Below, in pieces: positions 22,080-30,845 of a stretch of DNA of 64,000 bases. The stretch is from Streptomyces sp. CA-278952 (lineage in GTDB: Bacteria; Actinomycetota; Actinomycetes; Streptomycetales; Streptomycetaceae), in the NCBI RefSeq assembly GCF_028747205.1, contig NZ_CP112880.1:3162001-3226000 (forward strand), given 5' to 3'. Positions within the stretch are counted from its first letter, which is position 1; each line of letters opens with the position of its first letter. Made by a program: the position numbers and the translations under genes. The notes beneath the pieces were generated by a model that ran no database searches, had not been told where the DNA came from, and was given only the letters and a program-made list of their open reading frames with translations.

Positions 22080-22943
22080 ATGTCCCACACCGCTCACATA
22101 CCCAGCCACCGGAAGCCCCGTCAGCGCGCCTCGAAGTCGGCACTGCGAGCCGGAGTTGCCGGTGGCGTCCTCAGCACCATCGCGGTCGCGGGTGCCGCCG
22201 GTCCGGCCCAGGCCGAGCCGGTGACCCAGACGATCGAGATGCCCACGATCACGTCCGGCTTCTCCACCGCTGTGGCCGCCTCCGCCCAGGCCACGCAGCA
22301 GGTCGCCCTCGACCTGGAGACGCAGGCCGACGAGGACGCCGCGGCGGAGAAGGCCGCCAAGACGGCCAAGAAGGCGCACGCCGAGGCCGTCCGCAAGGCC
22401 GAGGCCAAGAAGAAGGCCGAAGCCGCCGCGAAGGCCAAGGCCGAGGCGGAGGCCGAGGAGCGCGCCGAGCGCGCGTCCCGGACCTCCGAGCGCACGACGC
22501 TCAGCGCCTCCTCCGGCTCGTCGGGCTCCTCGGACTCGGGCAGCTCCGCCTCCGCACCCTCCTCCTCGTCGTCCTCCTCGAACGTGAGCGGCTCCGCCGC
22601 CTCCATCGTGGCGTTCGCCAAGGCGCAGGTGGGCGACGCGTACGTGCCCGGCGGCACCGGCCCCAACTCCTGGGACTGCTCCGGCCTGGTCCAGGCCGCG
22701 TACCGCACGGCGGGCATCGACCTGCCGCGCGTCTCGCAGTCCCAGTCGACGTTCGGCACCCAGGTCTCCCTGGGCAACCTCCAGCCCGGCGACATCCTCT
22801 ACTGGGGTAGCGCGGGCAGCGCGTACCACGTCGCGATCTACATCGGCGGCGGCGAGTTCGTCGGTGCGCAGAACTCCAACACCGGCACGGTGCAGCGCTC
22901 CATGGACTACGACCGGCCGACCGGCGCGGTCCGCGTTCTCTGA
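22080..22943 (+). CDS. Secreted NlpC/P60 peptidoglycan hydrolase
   Basis: 287 aa. Signal peptide about residues 1-45 (hydrophobic AGVAGGVLSTIAVAGAA, cleavage after AQA). An Ala/Lys/Glu-rich coiled coil follows (about 75-130), then a Ser-rich linker, then a C-terminal NlpC/P60 domain (about 175-287) with Cys200 in WDCSGLVQ and His250 in YHVAIYIGGG. It probably cleaves D-Glu-mDAP-type stem-peptide bonds outside the cell. The ATG at 22080 has no clear Shine-Dalgarno; TAGTAC lies 3 nt before it. A reading from 21930 would put 50 residues before the signal peptide and is rejected. Confidence 0.9.
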   Translation: MSHTAHIPSHRKPRQRASKSALRAGVAGGVLSTIAVAGAAGPAQAEPVTQTIEMPTITSGFSTAVAASAQATQQVALDLETQADEDAAAEKAAKTAKKAHAEAVRKAEAKKKAEAAAKAKAEAEAEERAERASRTSERTTLSASSGSSGSSDSGSSASAPSSSSSSSNVSGSAASIVAFAKAQVGDAYVPGGTGPNSWDCSGLVQAAYRTAGIDLPRVSQSQSTFGTQVSLGNLQPGDILYWGSAGSAYHVAIYIGGGEFVGAQNSNTGTVQRSMDYDRPTGAVRVL

Positions 22944-22944
22944 T

Positions 22945-24156
22945 TCACAAGCGCCCGTCGGCGCTCACGTCGACAGCCTCTGAGGGCCGCCGCTCCCCCG
23001 CTCGGGGGCGGCGGCCCTTCGCCGTCGTCGCGGCGACGAGCAGGGCCAGGACCATCAGCAGGGCGCTCACCCAGACCGGCGCCCGGTAGCCGAACCCGGC
23101 GTCCAGGGCCAGGCCGCCCACCCACGGGCCCACCGCCGCCCCCAGGTTGAACGCGGTCGTCGAGAACGCGCCGGCCAGCGTCGGGGCCCCCGACGCGAGG
23201 CCCAGGACCCGGGTGATCAGGGCGGTGCCCGTACCGAAGGCGAGCATGCCGAGGAGCGGGATCAGCGCCAGGGCGAGCACCGGGCGGCCCGCCGTCAGGG
23301 CGAGGGCCGCCCAGCCCAGGGTGAGGGCGGTCATCCCCGTGGCGACGACGGCGACCGGGCGGGCGTCGGCGAACCGGCCCGCCACCGTGACCCCGGCGAA
23401 CGAACCCGCCCCGAAGAGCGCCAGGGACACCGGCACCCACCCCGCGCCCAGCCCCGTCTCCCGGGTGAGGAGGGGCTCCAGGTAGGAGAAGGCGCAGAAG
23501 GTCGCCCCCTGCACCAGGGCCATCGTGAGCAGGACCGGCCGCGGCCCGGGGCCGGTCAGCGCCCGCAGTTCGTCCCGCACGGGTACGGGAGCGGCGCCCG
23601 TGCCCGTACCCCGGCCGCCCGGGATGGAGCGCAGGACCGCGAGGAAGGCGGGCAGCGAGACGATCGCGACCGCCCAGAAGGCCGACCGCCACCCCCACCG
23701 CTCGCCCAGCACCGCGCCGGCCGGTACGCCCACGACGCAGGCGATCGTCACGCCGCCGACCACCACGGCGGTGGCCCGGCCCTTCAGTTGGTCCGGGACC
23801 ATCGCGATGGCCGTGGTCAGCGCGACCGCCCAGAAGCCCGCGTTGGCGAGGGCCCCGACGAAGCGGGTCACCAGGAGCACCTCGTAGCTCGGGGTGAGAG
23901 CGCCGACGACATGGACGGCGACGAACACTGCGAGGAAGAGGAGCAGGGCGCGGCGCCGGGGCCAGGCGCGGCCGGCGAGCGCCATCAGGGGGGCGCCGAC
24001 GACCATCCCGATGGCGAAGGCGGAGGTGAGGAGGCCGGCGGCGGAGAGGGAGACGTCGAGGTCGGCGGCGATGCCGGAGACGAGCCCGGACAGCATGAAC
24101 TCGGAGGTGCCCTGGGCGAAGACCGCGAGCCCCAGGACGTAGACGGCGAATGGCAT
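22945..24156 (-). CDS. MFS transporter, DHA1 drug-efflux type
   Basis: 403 aa with about 12 hydrophobic segments and no signal peptide; resembles AraJ/chloramphenicol-resistance-like exporters. Visible are the N-terminal EFMLSGLVSGIAADLDVS pattern and the loop 2-3 basic motif GRAWPRRR. The substrate cannot be told from the sequence. ATG at 24156. It has no co-directional partner; the nearest upstream gene on its strand is 430 bp away. Confidence 0.88.
   Translation of the reverse strand: MPFAVYVLGLAVFAQGTSEFMLSGLVSGIAADLDVSLSAAGLLTSAFAIGMVVGAPLMALAGRAWPRRRALLLFLAVFVAVHVVGALTPSYEVLLVTRFVGALANAGFWAVALTTAIAMVPDQLKGRATAVVVGGVTIACVVGVPAGAVLGERWGWRSAFWAVAIVSLPAFLAVLRSIPGGRGTGTGAAPVPVRDELRALTGPGPRPVLLTMALVQGATFCAFSYLEPLLTRETGLGAGWVPVSLALFGAGSFAGVTVAGRFADARPVAVVATGMTALTLGWAALALTAGRPVLALALIPLLGMLAFGTGTALITRVLGLASGAPTLAGAFSTTAFNLGAAVGPWVGGLALDAGFGYRAPVWVSALLMVLALLVAATTAKGRRPRAGERRPSEAVDVSADGRL
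22983..23019 (+). terminator. Terminator inside the convergent MFS gene
   Basis: GGGCCGCC...CCCCC / GGGGG...GGCGGCCC hairpin followed by TT, 40 bp past the NlpC/P60 stop. It lies in the last codons of the MFS gene, since the two stops are 1 bp apart. Confidence 0.5.
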
Positions 24157-24585
24157 GGGTGAGTAGCCCCTTGGACGGAACCGTCGGGTGGACAGACAGA
24201 CCGGAGTGCGGGGATACGGGCCGCGGAGACGTCCGCCGGTGGTCCGGCGGGGCGGTGCGGGAGAAGTGCCCGGCGGTGATCGGCCGGTGGCACGGAGAAG
24301 TGCCCTGCGGTGACGACCGGCCGGTGCACGAACCTCGCGTACGGCGGTGCTTCAGCGCGTACGCGAGGGGGGACGGCCCGTACCCGCGGTGAGCAGGGGG
24401 CGTGGAACCGTGACGAGGGAGGCCGGTGACCCGTGGGTCAGCCGACGACGCTCAGCACGAACACGGCCACCGGCGCACCGGTGGCCGGAGTCTGTCGGAC
24501 TCGGGGCTGGCCATGGAAGAGAGGCTACCGGTCGGGCGGCGGGGCCTCCAGCGCTTTTCCGGGCCGGAGGGGACCGCCGCCCGGA
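24157..24585. repeat. Intergenic region with a ~34-bp direct repeat
   Basis: 429 bp without a supported gene. Two near-identical copies (about 24260-24293 and 24294-24329) begin GGAGAAGTGCCC and end GGCCGGTG(G)CAC. They lie upstream of the MFS start and could be regulatory or slippage products. Confidence 0.5.
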
Positions 24586-24762
24586 TCAGCGGCGGCGCGG
24601 GCGGCGGGTCGTCCGCTCCGGCTCCTTGGCCGAGGTGGTGGGCGCGGGCAGCGCGTCGTACGCGGCGTCGAAGTCCTCGTCCTCGTCCGTCGCGGTGGGA
24701 TCCACGGCGAAGCGGGGCTCCAGGAAGAGCCCGTGGTGCTGGGGCAGGGAGGCGGTGGTCAT
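24586..24762 (-). CDS. Small acidic/basic hypothetical protein
   Basis: 58 aa, not recognised. The N-terminal half is neutral (MTTASLPQHHGLFLEPRF), then an acidic patch (ATDEDEDFDAAYDALPAP) and a basic end (RTTRRPRRR). AAGGA lies 9 nt before the ATG at 24762, which supports translation. No signal peptide or Cys. It might be a conserved small actinobacterial protein. Confidence 0.55.
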   Translation of the reverse strand: MTTASLPQHHGLFLEPRFAVDPTATDEDEDFDAAYDALPAPTTSAKEPERTTRRPRRR

Positions 24763-25008
24763 GGCTGTCTGTCCTTGGGGTCGAGCAGCGCTGTATCGGC
24801 TTGTTCCGTACCCCGCTGGCCTGCGTTCGATGTGAGCGTGCGTCAAGAAGAGTGGCACGCACCGCGTGCCGCCACTGCGGGCGGGGGCGGGCGGGCGCCG
24901 TCCGGTCCGGTACTGCCGACGACCGGGGGCGCGCAAATCATCGCACACGATCACCTGGGGGGATGAGGATTAACACCGGAGGCGAGCGGAGCGCCGCGTT
25001 CGGGGTGC

Positions 25009-25746
25009 TCAGGGGACGACGCGGAAGTGCGTGGTCAGCCGCCGGTCCTCGCCCAGGACGTGGAACGCCAGGCCCGGCGGCTGCTCCCGGTCCGCCGGGC
25101 GGTCCCCCTCCCAGGGCAGGCGCAGGGTCCAGGTGACGGCGGGGCCGACGATCAGGGGGCGGCCGCCGAAGACCGAGGCGGCGGCCGTGTGGGCGTGTCC
25201 GGTGAGGACGGCGACGACCCGCGGGTGGGCGGCGAGCAGGGCGGCGAGCCGCTCGGGCTCCTGGAGCATCCCGGCGTCCGGCAGCGGGTGGTGGAGTTCG
25301 ACGGGCGGCTGGTGGAAGGCGATCAGCGCGGGAACGCCGTCGGGCAGCCCGGCGAGCGTGGCGTCGATCCAGGCCAGCGTCTCCGGGGCGAGGCGCCCCT
25401 CGTCGCGGCCGGGGATCGTGGAGTCGCACATCAGGATGGCGCACCCGGCGATGCGGTGGACCCGGTTGACGGGGGCGGTGCCGGGGGCCTCCCCGAGGAA
25501 CGCCGTGCGGTAGGCGGGACGGTCGTCGTGGTTGCCCGGGCAGGCGAGCACGGGGAACGGCGCGTCCAGAAGGCGTACCGCCTCCTCGTACTCGGTCTCG
25601 GCCGCGTGATCGGCGATGTCCCCCGTGACCAGCAACGCGTCGACGGGGTGGGGCAGGGCCCGCAGATGGTCCATGACGCGGGCGGTCCGCCGGGTCGCGC
25701 GTTCGCTGCCGTCCAGGTGCAGATCGCTGATCTGAGCAAGCAACAT
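25009..25746 (-). CDS. Calcineurin-like metallophosphoesterase (CpdA type)
   Basis: 245 aa. All metal-ligand motifs of the cyclic-nucleotide phosphodiesterase family are present: DLHLD near the N-terminus, VTGDIAD, CPGNHDD, FHQPP and TGHAHT. The likely role is hydrolysis of cAMP or another phosphodiester in the cytoplasm; the substrate is inferred. ATG at 25746 has GGGGGAG 8 nt upstream; the GTG at 25755 abuts that site. Divergent from the CGNR regulator, with a shared inverted repeat between them. Confidence 0.88.
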   Translation of the reverse strand: MLLAQISDLHLDGSERATRRTARVMDHLRALPHPVDALLVTGDIADHAAETEYEEAVRLLDAPFPVLACPGNHDDRPAYRTAFLGEAPGTAPVNRVHRIAGCAILMCDSTIPGRDEGRLAPETLAWIDATLAGLPDGVPALIAFHQPPVELHHPLPDAGMLQEPERLAALLAAHPRVVAVLTGHAHTAAASVFGGRPLIVGPAVTWTLRLPWEGDRPADREQPPGLAFHVLGEDRRLTTHFRVVP

Positions 25747-25762
25747 GAGCAGCACTCCCCCG

Positions 25763-25792
25763 CCTAATGGTTATTTCCCATGATCCGTTAGG
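25763..25792. promoter_or_regulatory. Candidate operator: CCTAATGG-N14-CCGTTAGG
   Basis: Inverted repeat with 8-bp arms and one mismatch, in the 97-bp gap between the divergent phosphoesterase and CGNR genes. Its position over both promoters fits an operator, probably for the adjacent CGNR protein. Confidence 0.5.
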
Positions 25793-25843
25793 ACTCTAGA
25801 GTGGGTGGCTCGGACGTTCAAGAGGCGGCGGAGGGAGCAGGCG

Positions 25844-26446
25844 GTGGCACAGCGGCCCGTGATGGAGCTGGTGAGCACCATCCGTCACGATGGGGACGGC
25901 GGGGTGCTCGACGACCTGGACACGGTCCGGGGAGCGCAGCGGTGGCTCCGGCAGCAGCCCGGCCTGCCGGCCGTCGCGACCGCCTCCGGGGACCTGGTCG
26001 TCGACGAGGAGCTCCGGGCCGCGGTCGTCGGCGTACGGCGGGCCGTCCGGGCGCTGTTCGCGCGGGTGGTCAGCCCTGGCCCGCCCAGCCCGGCCGACGC
26101 CCACCGCCTGATGCCCGCCGACGAGGCCCTGGCCCGCCTCAACGCGGCCGCGGCCCGGGAGCCCGTCGCCCCCCAACTGCACTGGCCGGACGAAGGGGCC
26201 CCGGTGGCCCGCTTGTTGTCGGCCGAGGCCGACCCCCGCGTACGGCTGGTCGCGGCGCTGGCGCGCGACGCCGTCGACTTCCTGAGCGGCCCGGAGTGCG
26301 AGCGGCTACGGGCCTGCCACGCGCCGCGCTGCGTGCGCTACTTCATCAGGAGCCACGGCCGGCAGGAGTGGTGCAAACCCTCCTGCGGCAACCGGGCCCG
26401 GGTGGCCCGCCACTACGAACGCACGCGTGCGGCGGACCCTTCCTGA
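25844..26446 (+). CDS. CGNR zinc-finger (ABATE-domain) regulator
   Basis: 200 aa. An N-terminal ABATE-like stress-sensor domain (MELVSTIRHDG...) is followed by a C-terminal CGNR zinc finger: CHAPRCVRYFIRSHGRQEWC then CGNRARVARHYER. The family is thought to be DNA-binding. GTG at 25844 follows GGAGGGAG by 7-8 nt and is preferred to GTG at 25805. Six base pairs separate its stop from the next gene, which is convergent. Confidence 0.85.
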   Translation: MAQRPVMELVSTIRHDGDGGVLDDLDTVRGAQRWLRQQPGLPAVATASGDLVVDEELRAAVVGVRRAVRALFARVVSPGPPSPADAHRLMPADEALARLNAAAAREPVAPQLHWPDEGAPVARLLSAEADPRVRLVAALARDAVDFLSGPECERLRACHAPRCVRYFIRSHGRQEWCKPSCGNRARVARHYERTRAADPS

Positions 26447-26452
26447 GCGGCC

Positions 26453-27736
26453 TCAGGCCTTCGGGGCCACCTTCGACAGGCCGTTGATGATGCGGTCCAT
26501 CGCGTCGCCGCCCTGCGGGTCGGTCAGGTTGGCCAGCATCTTGAGGGTGAACTTCATCAGCAGCGGGTGGGTCAGACCGCGCTGGGTGGCGATCTTCATG
26601 ATCTTCGGGTTGCCGATCAGCTTCACGAAGGCGCGGCCCATCGTGTAATAGCCGCCGTAGGTCTCCTTGAGCACCTTCGGGTAGTTGTTCAGGGCCAGTT
26701 CGCGCTGGGCGGGGGTGGCGCGGGCGTGGGCCTGGACGATGACGTCGGCCGCGATCTGGCCCGACTCCATGGCGTACGCGATGCCTTCGCCGTTGAACGG
26801 GTTGACCATGCCGCCCGCGTCACCGACGAGCAGGAGGCCCTTGGTGTAGTGCGGCTGGCGGTTGAAGGCCATCGGGAGGGCCGCGCCGCGGATCGGCATC
26901 GTCATGTTGTCCGGGGTGTAGCCCCAGTCCTCCGGCATCGAGGCGCACCAGGCCTTGAGGACCTCGCGCCAGTCCAGCTCCTTGAAGGCGGAGGAGGAGT
27001 TGAGGATGCCGAGGCCCACGTTGGAGGTGCCGTCGCCCATGCCGAAGATCCAGCCGTAGCCGGGCAGCAGCCGGTCCTCGGAGCCGCGCTTGTCCCACAG
27101 CTCCAGCCAGGACTCCAGGTAGTCGTCGTCGTGGCGGGGCGAGGTGAAGTAGGTCCGCACGGCGACGCCCATGGGGCGGTCCTCGCGGCGGTGCAGGCCC
27201 ATCGCCAGGGAGAGCCGGGTGGAGTTGCCGTCGGCGGCGACGACGAGCGGGGCGTGGAAGGTGACCGGGGTCTTCTCCTCGCCGATCTTCGCCTCGACCC
27301 CGGTGATGCGGCCGGTGCGCTCGTCCTTGATGGGCGCGCCCACGTTGCAGCGCTCGTACAGCCGGGCGCCGGCCTTCTGCGCCTGCCGGGCCAGCTGCTC
27401 GTCGAAGTCGTCGCGCTTGCGGACCAGACCGTAGTCCGGGTAGGAGGCGAGGTCCGGCCAGTCCAGCTGGAGCCGCACGCCGCCGCCGATGATGCGCAGG
27501 CCCTTGTTGCGGAGCCAGCCCGCCTCCTCGGAGATGTCGATCCCCATGGAGACGAGCTGTTTCGTGGCACGGGGCGTGAGCCCGTCGCCGCAGACCTTCT
27601 CGCGGGGGAAGGCGGTCTTCTCCAGGAGCAGGACGTCGAGTCCTGCCTTGGCGAGGTAGTAGGCGGTCGTGGAGCCGGCTGGGCCCGCTCCGACGACGAT
27701 CACGTCCGCGCTGTGCTCGGAGAGGGGCTCGGTCAC
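26453..27736 (-). CDS. Geranylgeranyl-reductase-family flavoenzyme (menaquinone reductase MenJ-like)
   Basis: 427-aa FAD-dependent oxidoreductase. Dinucleotide fold at about residues 11-33 (VIVVGAGPAGSTTAYYLAKAG), the GGR motif region FPREKVCGDGLTPRA, and the second FAD motif LLVGDAGGMVNPFNGEGI. In Mycobacterium MenJ (Rv0561c), which saturates one double bond of the menaquinone tail, lies close to menG; here too menG is next on the same strand. Menaquinone tail reduction is therefore the most likely role; other prenyl reductions are possible. GTG at 27736 has GGGAG 9 nt upstream. Confidence 0.88.
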   Translation of the reverse strand: MTEPLSEHSADVIVVGAGPAGSTTAYYLAKAGLDVLLLEKTAFPREKVCGDGLTPRATKQLVSMGIDISEEAGWLRNKGLRIIGGGVRLQLDWPDLASYPDYGLVRKRDDFDEQLARQAQKAGARLYERCNVGAPIKDERTGRITGVEAKIGEEKTPVTFHAPLVVAADGNSTRLSLAMGLHRREDRPMGVAVRTYFTSPRHDDDYLESWLELWDKRGSEDRLLPGYGWIFGMGDGTSNVGLGILNSSSAFKELDWREVLKAWCASMPEDWGYTPDNMTMPIRGAALPMAFNRQPHYTKGLLLVGDAGGMVNPFNGEGIAYAMESGQIAADVIVQAHARATPAQRELALNNYPKVLKETYGGYYTMGRAFVKLIGNPKIMKIATQRGLTHPLLMKFTLKMLANLTDPQGGDAMDRIINGLSKVAPKA

Positions 27737-27833
27737 GGTCGGATCTCCCGAAGACTCGAATTCGCGTGCCGCGCGGCACATGTCCCGTGCAGTCTATGGG
27801 GGCCTGCGAACCAACCCTCCGAAGGGCTCCCTC

Positions 27834-28361
27834 ATGTCGACAGCACCTGTCACGCCCCCTGCTTCGGCCCCCGCCGTACACCTCCGTGTTCCGACCGACG
27901 AGGACGCCCTGAGCTGGCACCGGGTCTTCGACGACCCGCAGGTCATGGAGTTCTTCGGCGGGCGGAGCGCGGAGCTGTCCGCGTACGAGGAGCTCACCGC
28001 CCGCCAGCGGCGGCACGACGCGGAGCTGGGCTACTGCCTGTGGACCGTCACGGACGAGGAGGACGCCGTCCTCGGCTTCACCGGGGCGCAGCCGTGGCCG
28101 CACACGCATTACGGGCCGGTCGGGGCGACCGAGATCGGCTGGCGGCTGGGGCGCCCGGCGTGGGGGCGGGGGTACGCCACCGCCGCGGCCCGCACCACGC
28201 TGGAGCGGCTGCGGGTGGCGGGGGTGGGCGAGGTCGTCGCGTTGGTCCACTCGCGCAACGTCCGGTCGATGGCGGTCGCGGAACGGCTCGGGATGCGGCG
28301 GGCCGAGTCGTACGCCACTCCGCGCGGCCAGGAGGCCGTCTGCTTCCGGCTGGAGCTGTGA
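27834..28361 (+). CDS. GNAT-family N-acetyltransferase
   Basis: 175 aa, RimJ/RimL-like. LRVPTDEDALSWHRVFDDPQVMEFFGG is the typical N-terminus; the acetyl-CoA loop is GRPAWGRGYATAAAR and the C-terminal strand is NVRSMAVAERLGMR. The substrate is unknown. ATG at 27834 follows GAAGGG. It reads against the flanking - strand genes. Confidence 0.88.
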   Translation: MSTAPVTPPASAPAVHLRVPTDEDALSWHRVFDDPQVMEFFGGRSAELSAYEELTARQRRHDAELGYCLWTVTDEEDAVLGFTGAQPWPHTHYGPVGATEIGWRLGRPAWGRGYATAAARTTLERLRVAGVGEVVALVHSRNVRSMAVAERLGMRRAESYATPRGQEAVCFRLEL

Positions 28362-28380
28362 GCCCGGGGCCGTATCCGGG

Positions 28381-28410
28381 CCCGTGGACGGTCCGGGCCG
28401 GGTCCACGGG
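28381..28410. terminator. Hairpin between convergent GNAT and menG genes
   Basis: Perfect 9-bp stem CCCGTGGAC / GTCCACGGG with a 12-nt loop, 20 bp after the GNAT stop. Next to it (about 28433-28490) three copies of a 17-bp unit starting GTGACCGAC and containing CCGG run toward menG. Confidence 0.55.
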
Positions 28411-28503
28411 CGGGAGCCGTAGCCGGGGGTCGTCGTGACCGACCCCGGTCCGTGACCGTGACCGACCCGGGACCGTGACCGACTCCGGGCCGCTACGGGA
28501 ACG

Positions 28504-29196
28504 TCAGGCGCGGGTGGCCCGGTGCAGGGCCACCACGCCGCCGGTCAGGTTGCGCCAGGCGACCTTCGACCAGCCGGCCTTCTGGAGCAGCGCGGCGAGG
28601 GCGGGCTGGTCGGGCCAGTCGCGGATGGACTCGGCGAGGTAGACGTACGCGTCCGGGTTGGAGGACACCGCGCGGGCGGCCGGCGGGATCGCCCGCATCA
28701 GGTACTCCGTGTAGACCGTACGGAACGGGGTCCAGGTCGGCTGGGAGAACTCGCAGATCACGACGCGGCCGCCGGGCTTCGTCACCCGGTACAGCTCGCG
28801 CAGCGCGACCTCGGTGTCCTGGATGTTGCGCAGCCCGAAGGAGATCGTGACGGTGTCGAACGTCTCGTCCTTGAACGGCAGCTTCATCCCGTCGCCCGCG
28901 GTGAACGGCATCCAGGGGTGGCGCTCCTTGCCGACCTTGAGCATGCCGAGCGAGAAGTCGCACGGTACGACGTAGGCGCCCGCCTTCACGAAGGGCTGCG
29001 AGGAGGTCGCCGTACCGGCCGCCAGGTCGAGGATCTTCTGCGCGGGGCGGGCGTCGACCGCCCGGGCGACCGCCTGGCGCCACAGCCGGGCCTGGCCGAG
29101 CGAGATCACGTCGTTGGTCAGGTCGTAGTTGGCCGCCACACCGTCGAACATCGAGGCGACTTCGTGCGGCTGCTTTTCCAGGGAGGCTCGGGTCAC
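28504..29196 (-). CDS. menG: Demethylmenaquinone methyltransferase
   Basis: 230-aa SAM-dependent methyltransferase of the UbiE/MenG family, which makes menaquinone from demethylmenaquinone. SAM motif I is [16 protein letters not shown]. UbiE signatures are [14 protein letters not shown] near the N-terminus and SFGLRNI...[21 protein letters not shown] at 29196 gives [13 protein letters not shown]. No spaced Shine-Dalgarno is present, but TTGAAT lies 6 nt upstream, so a leaderless transcript is possible. This is the last common step after the futalosine genes mqnA/mqnC found further along. Confidence 0.93.
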   Translation of the reverse strand: MTRASLEKQPHEVASMFDGVAANYDLTNDVISLGQARLWRQAVARAVDARPAQKILDLAAGTATSSQPFVKAGAYVVPCDFSLGMLKVGKERHPWMPFTAGDGMKLPFKDETFDTVTISFGLRNIQDTEVALRELYRVTKPGGRVVICEFSQPTWTPFRTVYTEYLMRAIPPAARAVSSNPDAYVYLAESIRDWPDQPALAALLQKAGWSKVAWRNLTGGVVALHRATRA

Positions 29197-29378
29197 CCTT
29201 CCATTCAAGCAGCCCGGCGCCACGGATCAGCGGGGGCGGTCGACCGGGCCCCGCGCTCCCTCGAACTGATCTTCACTTCTCTTCAACCTTTTCGGCACAC
29301 GGGTGCTCTGTAAGGGGTGGGAGTCCGCCCAGCGGCGGAGTTCGGGGAGCACGGAAGCGCGAGGAGAGGGGAGGGCGG

Positions 29379-29912
29379 ATGCCGGCAGCGGCTGAGCCCG
29401 CCATGGCCGACGGCGAGGGCGCCGCGTTCGAGGCGTACGCCCGGACCGGGCAGCGCCGGCTGTACCGGACGGCCTACCTGCTGTGCGGAGACGTCGAGGG
29501 CGCGCAGGACCTGACGCAGACGACGCTCGCCAAGTTGTTCCAGCACTGGCGGAAGGCGAGCCGGGCGGACAACCTCGACGCCTACGCCAAGACCGTGCTC
29601 GTCCGCACCTTCGTGGCCGAGCGCCGCCGATCGGTCACCGATCTGCTCGCCCACAACCGCAACGCGCCCCGCCCGCAGCCCAACCCCGCGCCCAACGCCG
29701 ACCTCCGGGTCACGCTGCTCGCCCTGCTCGCCGAACTCCCGCCCCGGGCCCGGGCGATGGTCGTCCTGCGCTACTGGGACGACCTGAGCGTGGAGACCGT
29801 GGCCTCGCTGCTGCGGTGCAGCGAGTCCACGGTGAAGAGCCAGTGCTCGCGTTCGCTCATCCGACTGCGCGCCCGGATGGGCGACGTCCAGCTCTACTCC
29901 ACCGGAAGCTGA
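29379..29912 (+). CDS. ECF RNA polymerase sigma factor, SigE family
   Basis: 177 aa. Region 2 at about residues 12-80 (YRTAYLLCGDVEGAQDLTQTT), a spacer, and region 4 at about 110-165 (ALLAELPPRARAMVVLRYWDDLSVETVASLLRCSESTVKSQ). The ATG at 29379 follows GGGGAGGG. CAACC (29284-29288) and CTCTGT (29306-29311), 17 bp apart, could be an ECF-type promoter, which would make it autoregulated (weak). It heads a three-gene operon with two membrane-anchored proteins. Confidence 0.9.
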   Translation: MPAAAEPAMADGEGAAFEAYARTGQRRLYRTAYLLCGDVEGAQDLTQTTLAKLFQHWRKASRADNLDAYAKTVLVRTFVAERRRSVTDLLAHNRNAPRPQPNPAPNADLRVTLLALLAELPPRARAMVVLRYWDDLSVETVASLLRCSESTVKSQCSRSLIRLRARMGDVQLYSTGS

Positions 29913-29921
29913 GGGCCGGTC

Positions 29922-30845
29922 ATGATTCCTGAACCGCACGAGCACCTGCCGCCCCGCACCCACGACGAAGAGCTGTTCCGGGACGCCCTGCACCGGACCG
30001 TCGGCCCGCTGTCCCTCCAGCCCGATCTCGTCCCCGACGCCGTCCGCGAGGGGCACCGGCGGCGGGCCAGGACCCGGGCGTTCGCGGTCGCGGGCACCTT
30101 CGTCGCGGTCACCGCGGTGACCCTGGGCCTCGCCGTGCTCGGCCCCTGGCTGCTGGCGGGGCCGGAGGCGGGGCCCGCCGCGCCCGCCGGCCCGTCCCTC
30201 TCCCTGCCCGCTCCCACTTCCACCCCGTCCCCCCAACGTACGGAGCCACGCCCCGACATGCCGAGCCCCACGTCCACCCCCGTGCCTACGGAGTCCGCGG
30301 CCGTTCCTGCGACGCCGCCCCTCTCGACGCCCTCCCCATCGGTCCCGCCCGGCCTCGGCCCCGAGGAGGCCCAGCGGCTGGAGGACTTCCGGCAGTGGGC
30401 GGCCGGGGCGCTGGACGCCCTGCTGCCCGCGTCGATCGGGACGGTCCTGCCGGTCGGCGACGGCCCGGAGAGCTACCAGGGGCGGCGCGGCTCCACCGTG
30501 CACGCCGTCCGGCTGTCGGTGCGCCCGGAGCCGGAGGGCCCGGCGCCCGCCTGTCGCGACATCCCCGAGAAGGGGCTGACCTGCGAGGACCTCGCCCTGG
30601 ACGACGGCACGCCCGCCCGGGTGTACCGGCAGCCGGCCGAGGACACGACGGGCACGGAGGTCTCCCTCCAGTACCGTTCCGGCGGCAGCACGGTGGCCCT
30701 CTCCGTCGCGCCCGCGCCGTCCGGGGCGGGTGGTGCTCCCGTCACCGCCGGGGACCTGGTCCGGGTCGTCCAGAGTCCGCGGTTCCGGGAGCTGGTCGCG
30801 TACGCCGACGAGAACCCGGTGGAGCGGAGCGGGGCCGCCTCGTGA
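29922..30845 (+). CDS. Single-pass membrane protein, candidate anti-sigma factor
   Basis: 307 aa. The cytoplasmic N-terminus (1-52) has the look of an anti-sigma domain (DEELFRDALHRTVGPLSLQPDLVPDAVREGHRRR). One membrane span follows (about 54-79), then a Pro/Ser/Thr-rich linker and an external domain (about 145-307) with two Cys (CRDIPEKGLTC). There is no HxxxCxxC zinc motif, so it is not a ZAS-type anti-sigma. It starts 9 bp after the sigma gene and overlaps the next gene by 4 bp. The anti-sigma role is inferred from position and topology. Confidence 0.7.
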   Translation: MIPEPHEHLPPRTHDEELFRDALHRTVGPLSLQPDLVPDAVREGHRRRARTRAFAVAGTFVAVTAVTLGLAVLGPWLLAGPEAGPAAPAGPSLSLPAPTSTPSPQRTEPRPDMPSPTSTPVPTESAAVPATPPLSTPSPSVPPGLGPEEAQRLEDFRQWAAGALDALLPASIGTVLPVGDGPESYQGRRGSTVHAVRLSVRPEPEGPAPACRDIPEKGLTCEDLALDDGTPARVYRQPAEDTTGTEVSLQYRSGGSTVALSVAPAPSGAGGAPVTAGDLVRVVQSPRFRELVAYADENPVERSGAAS

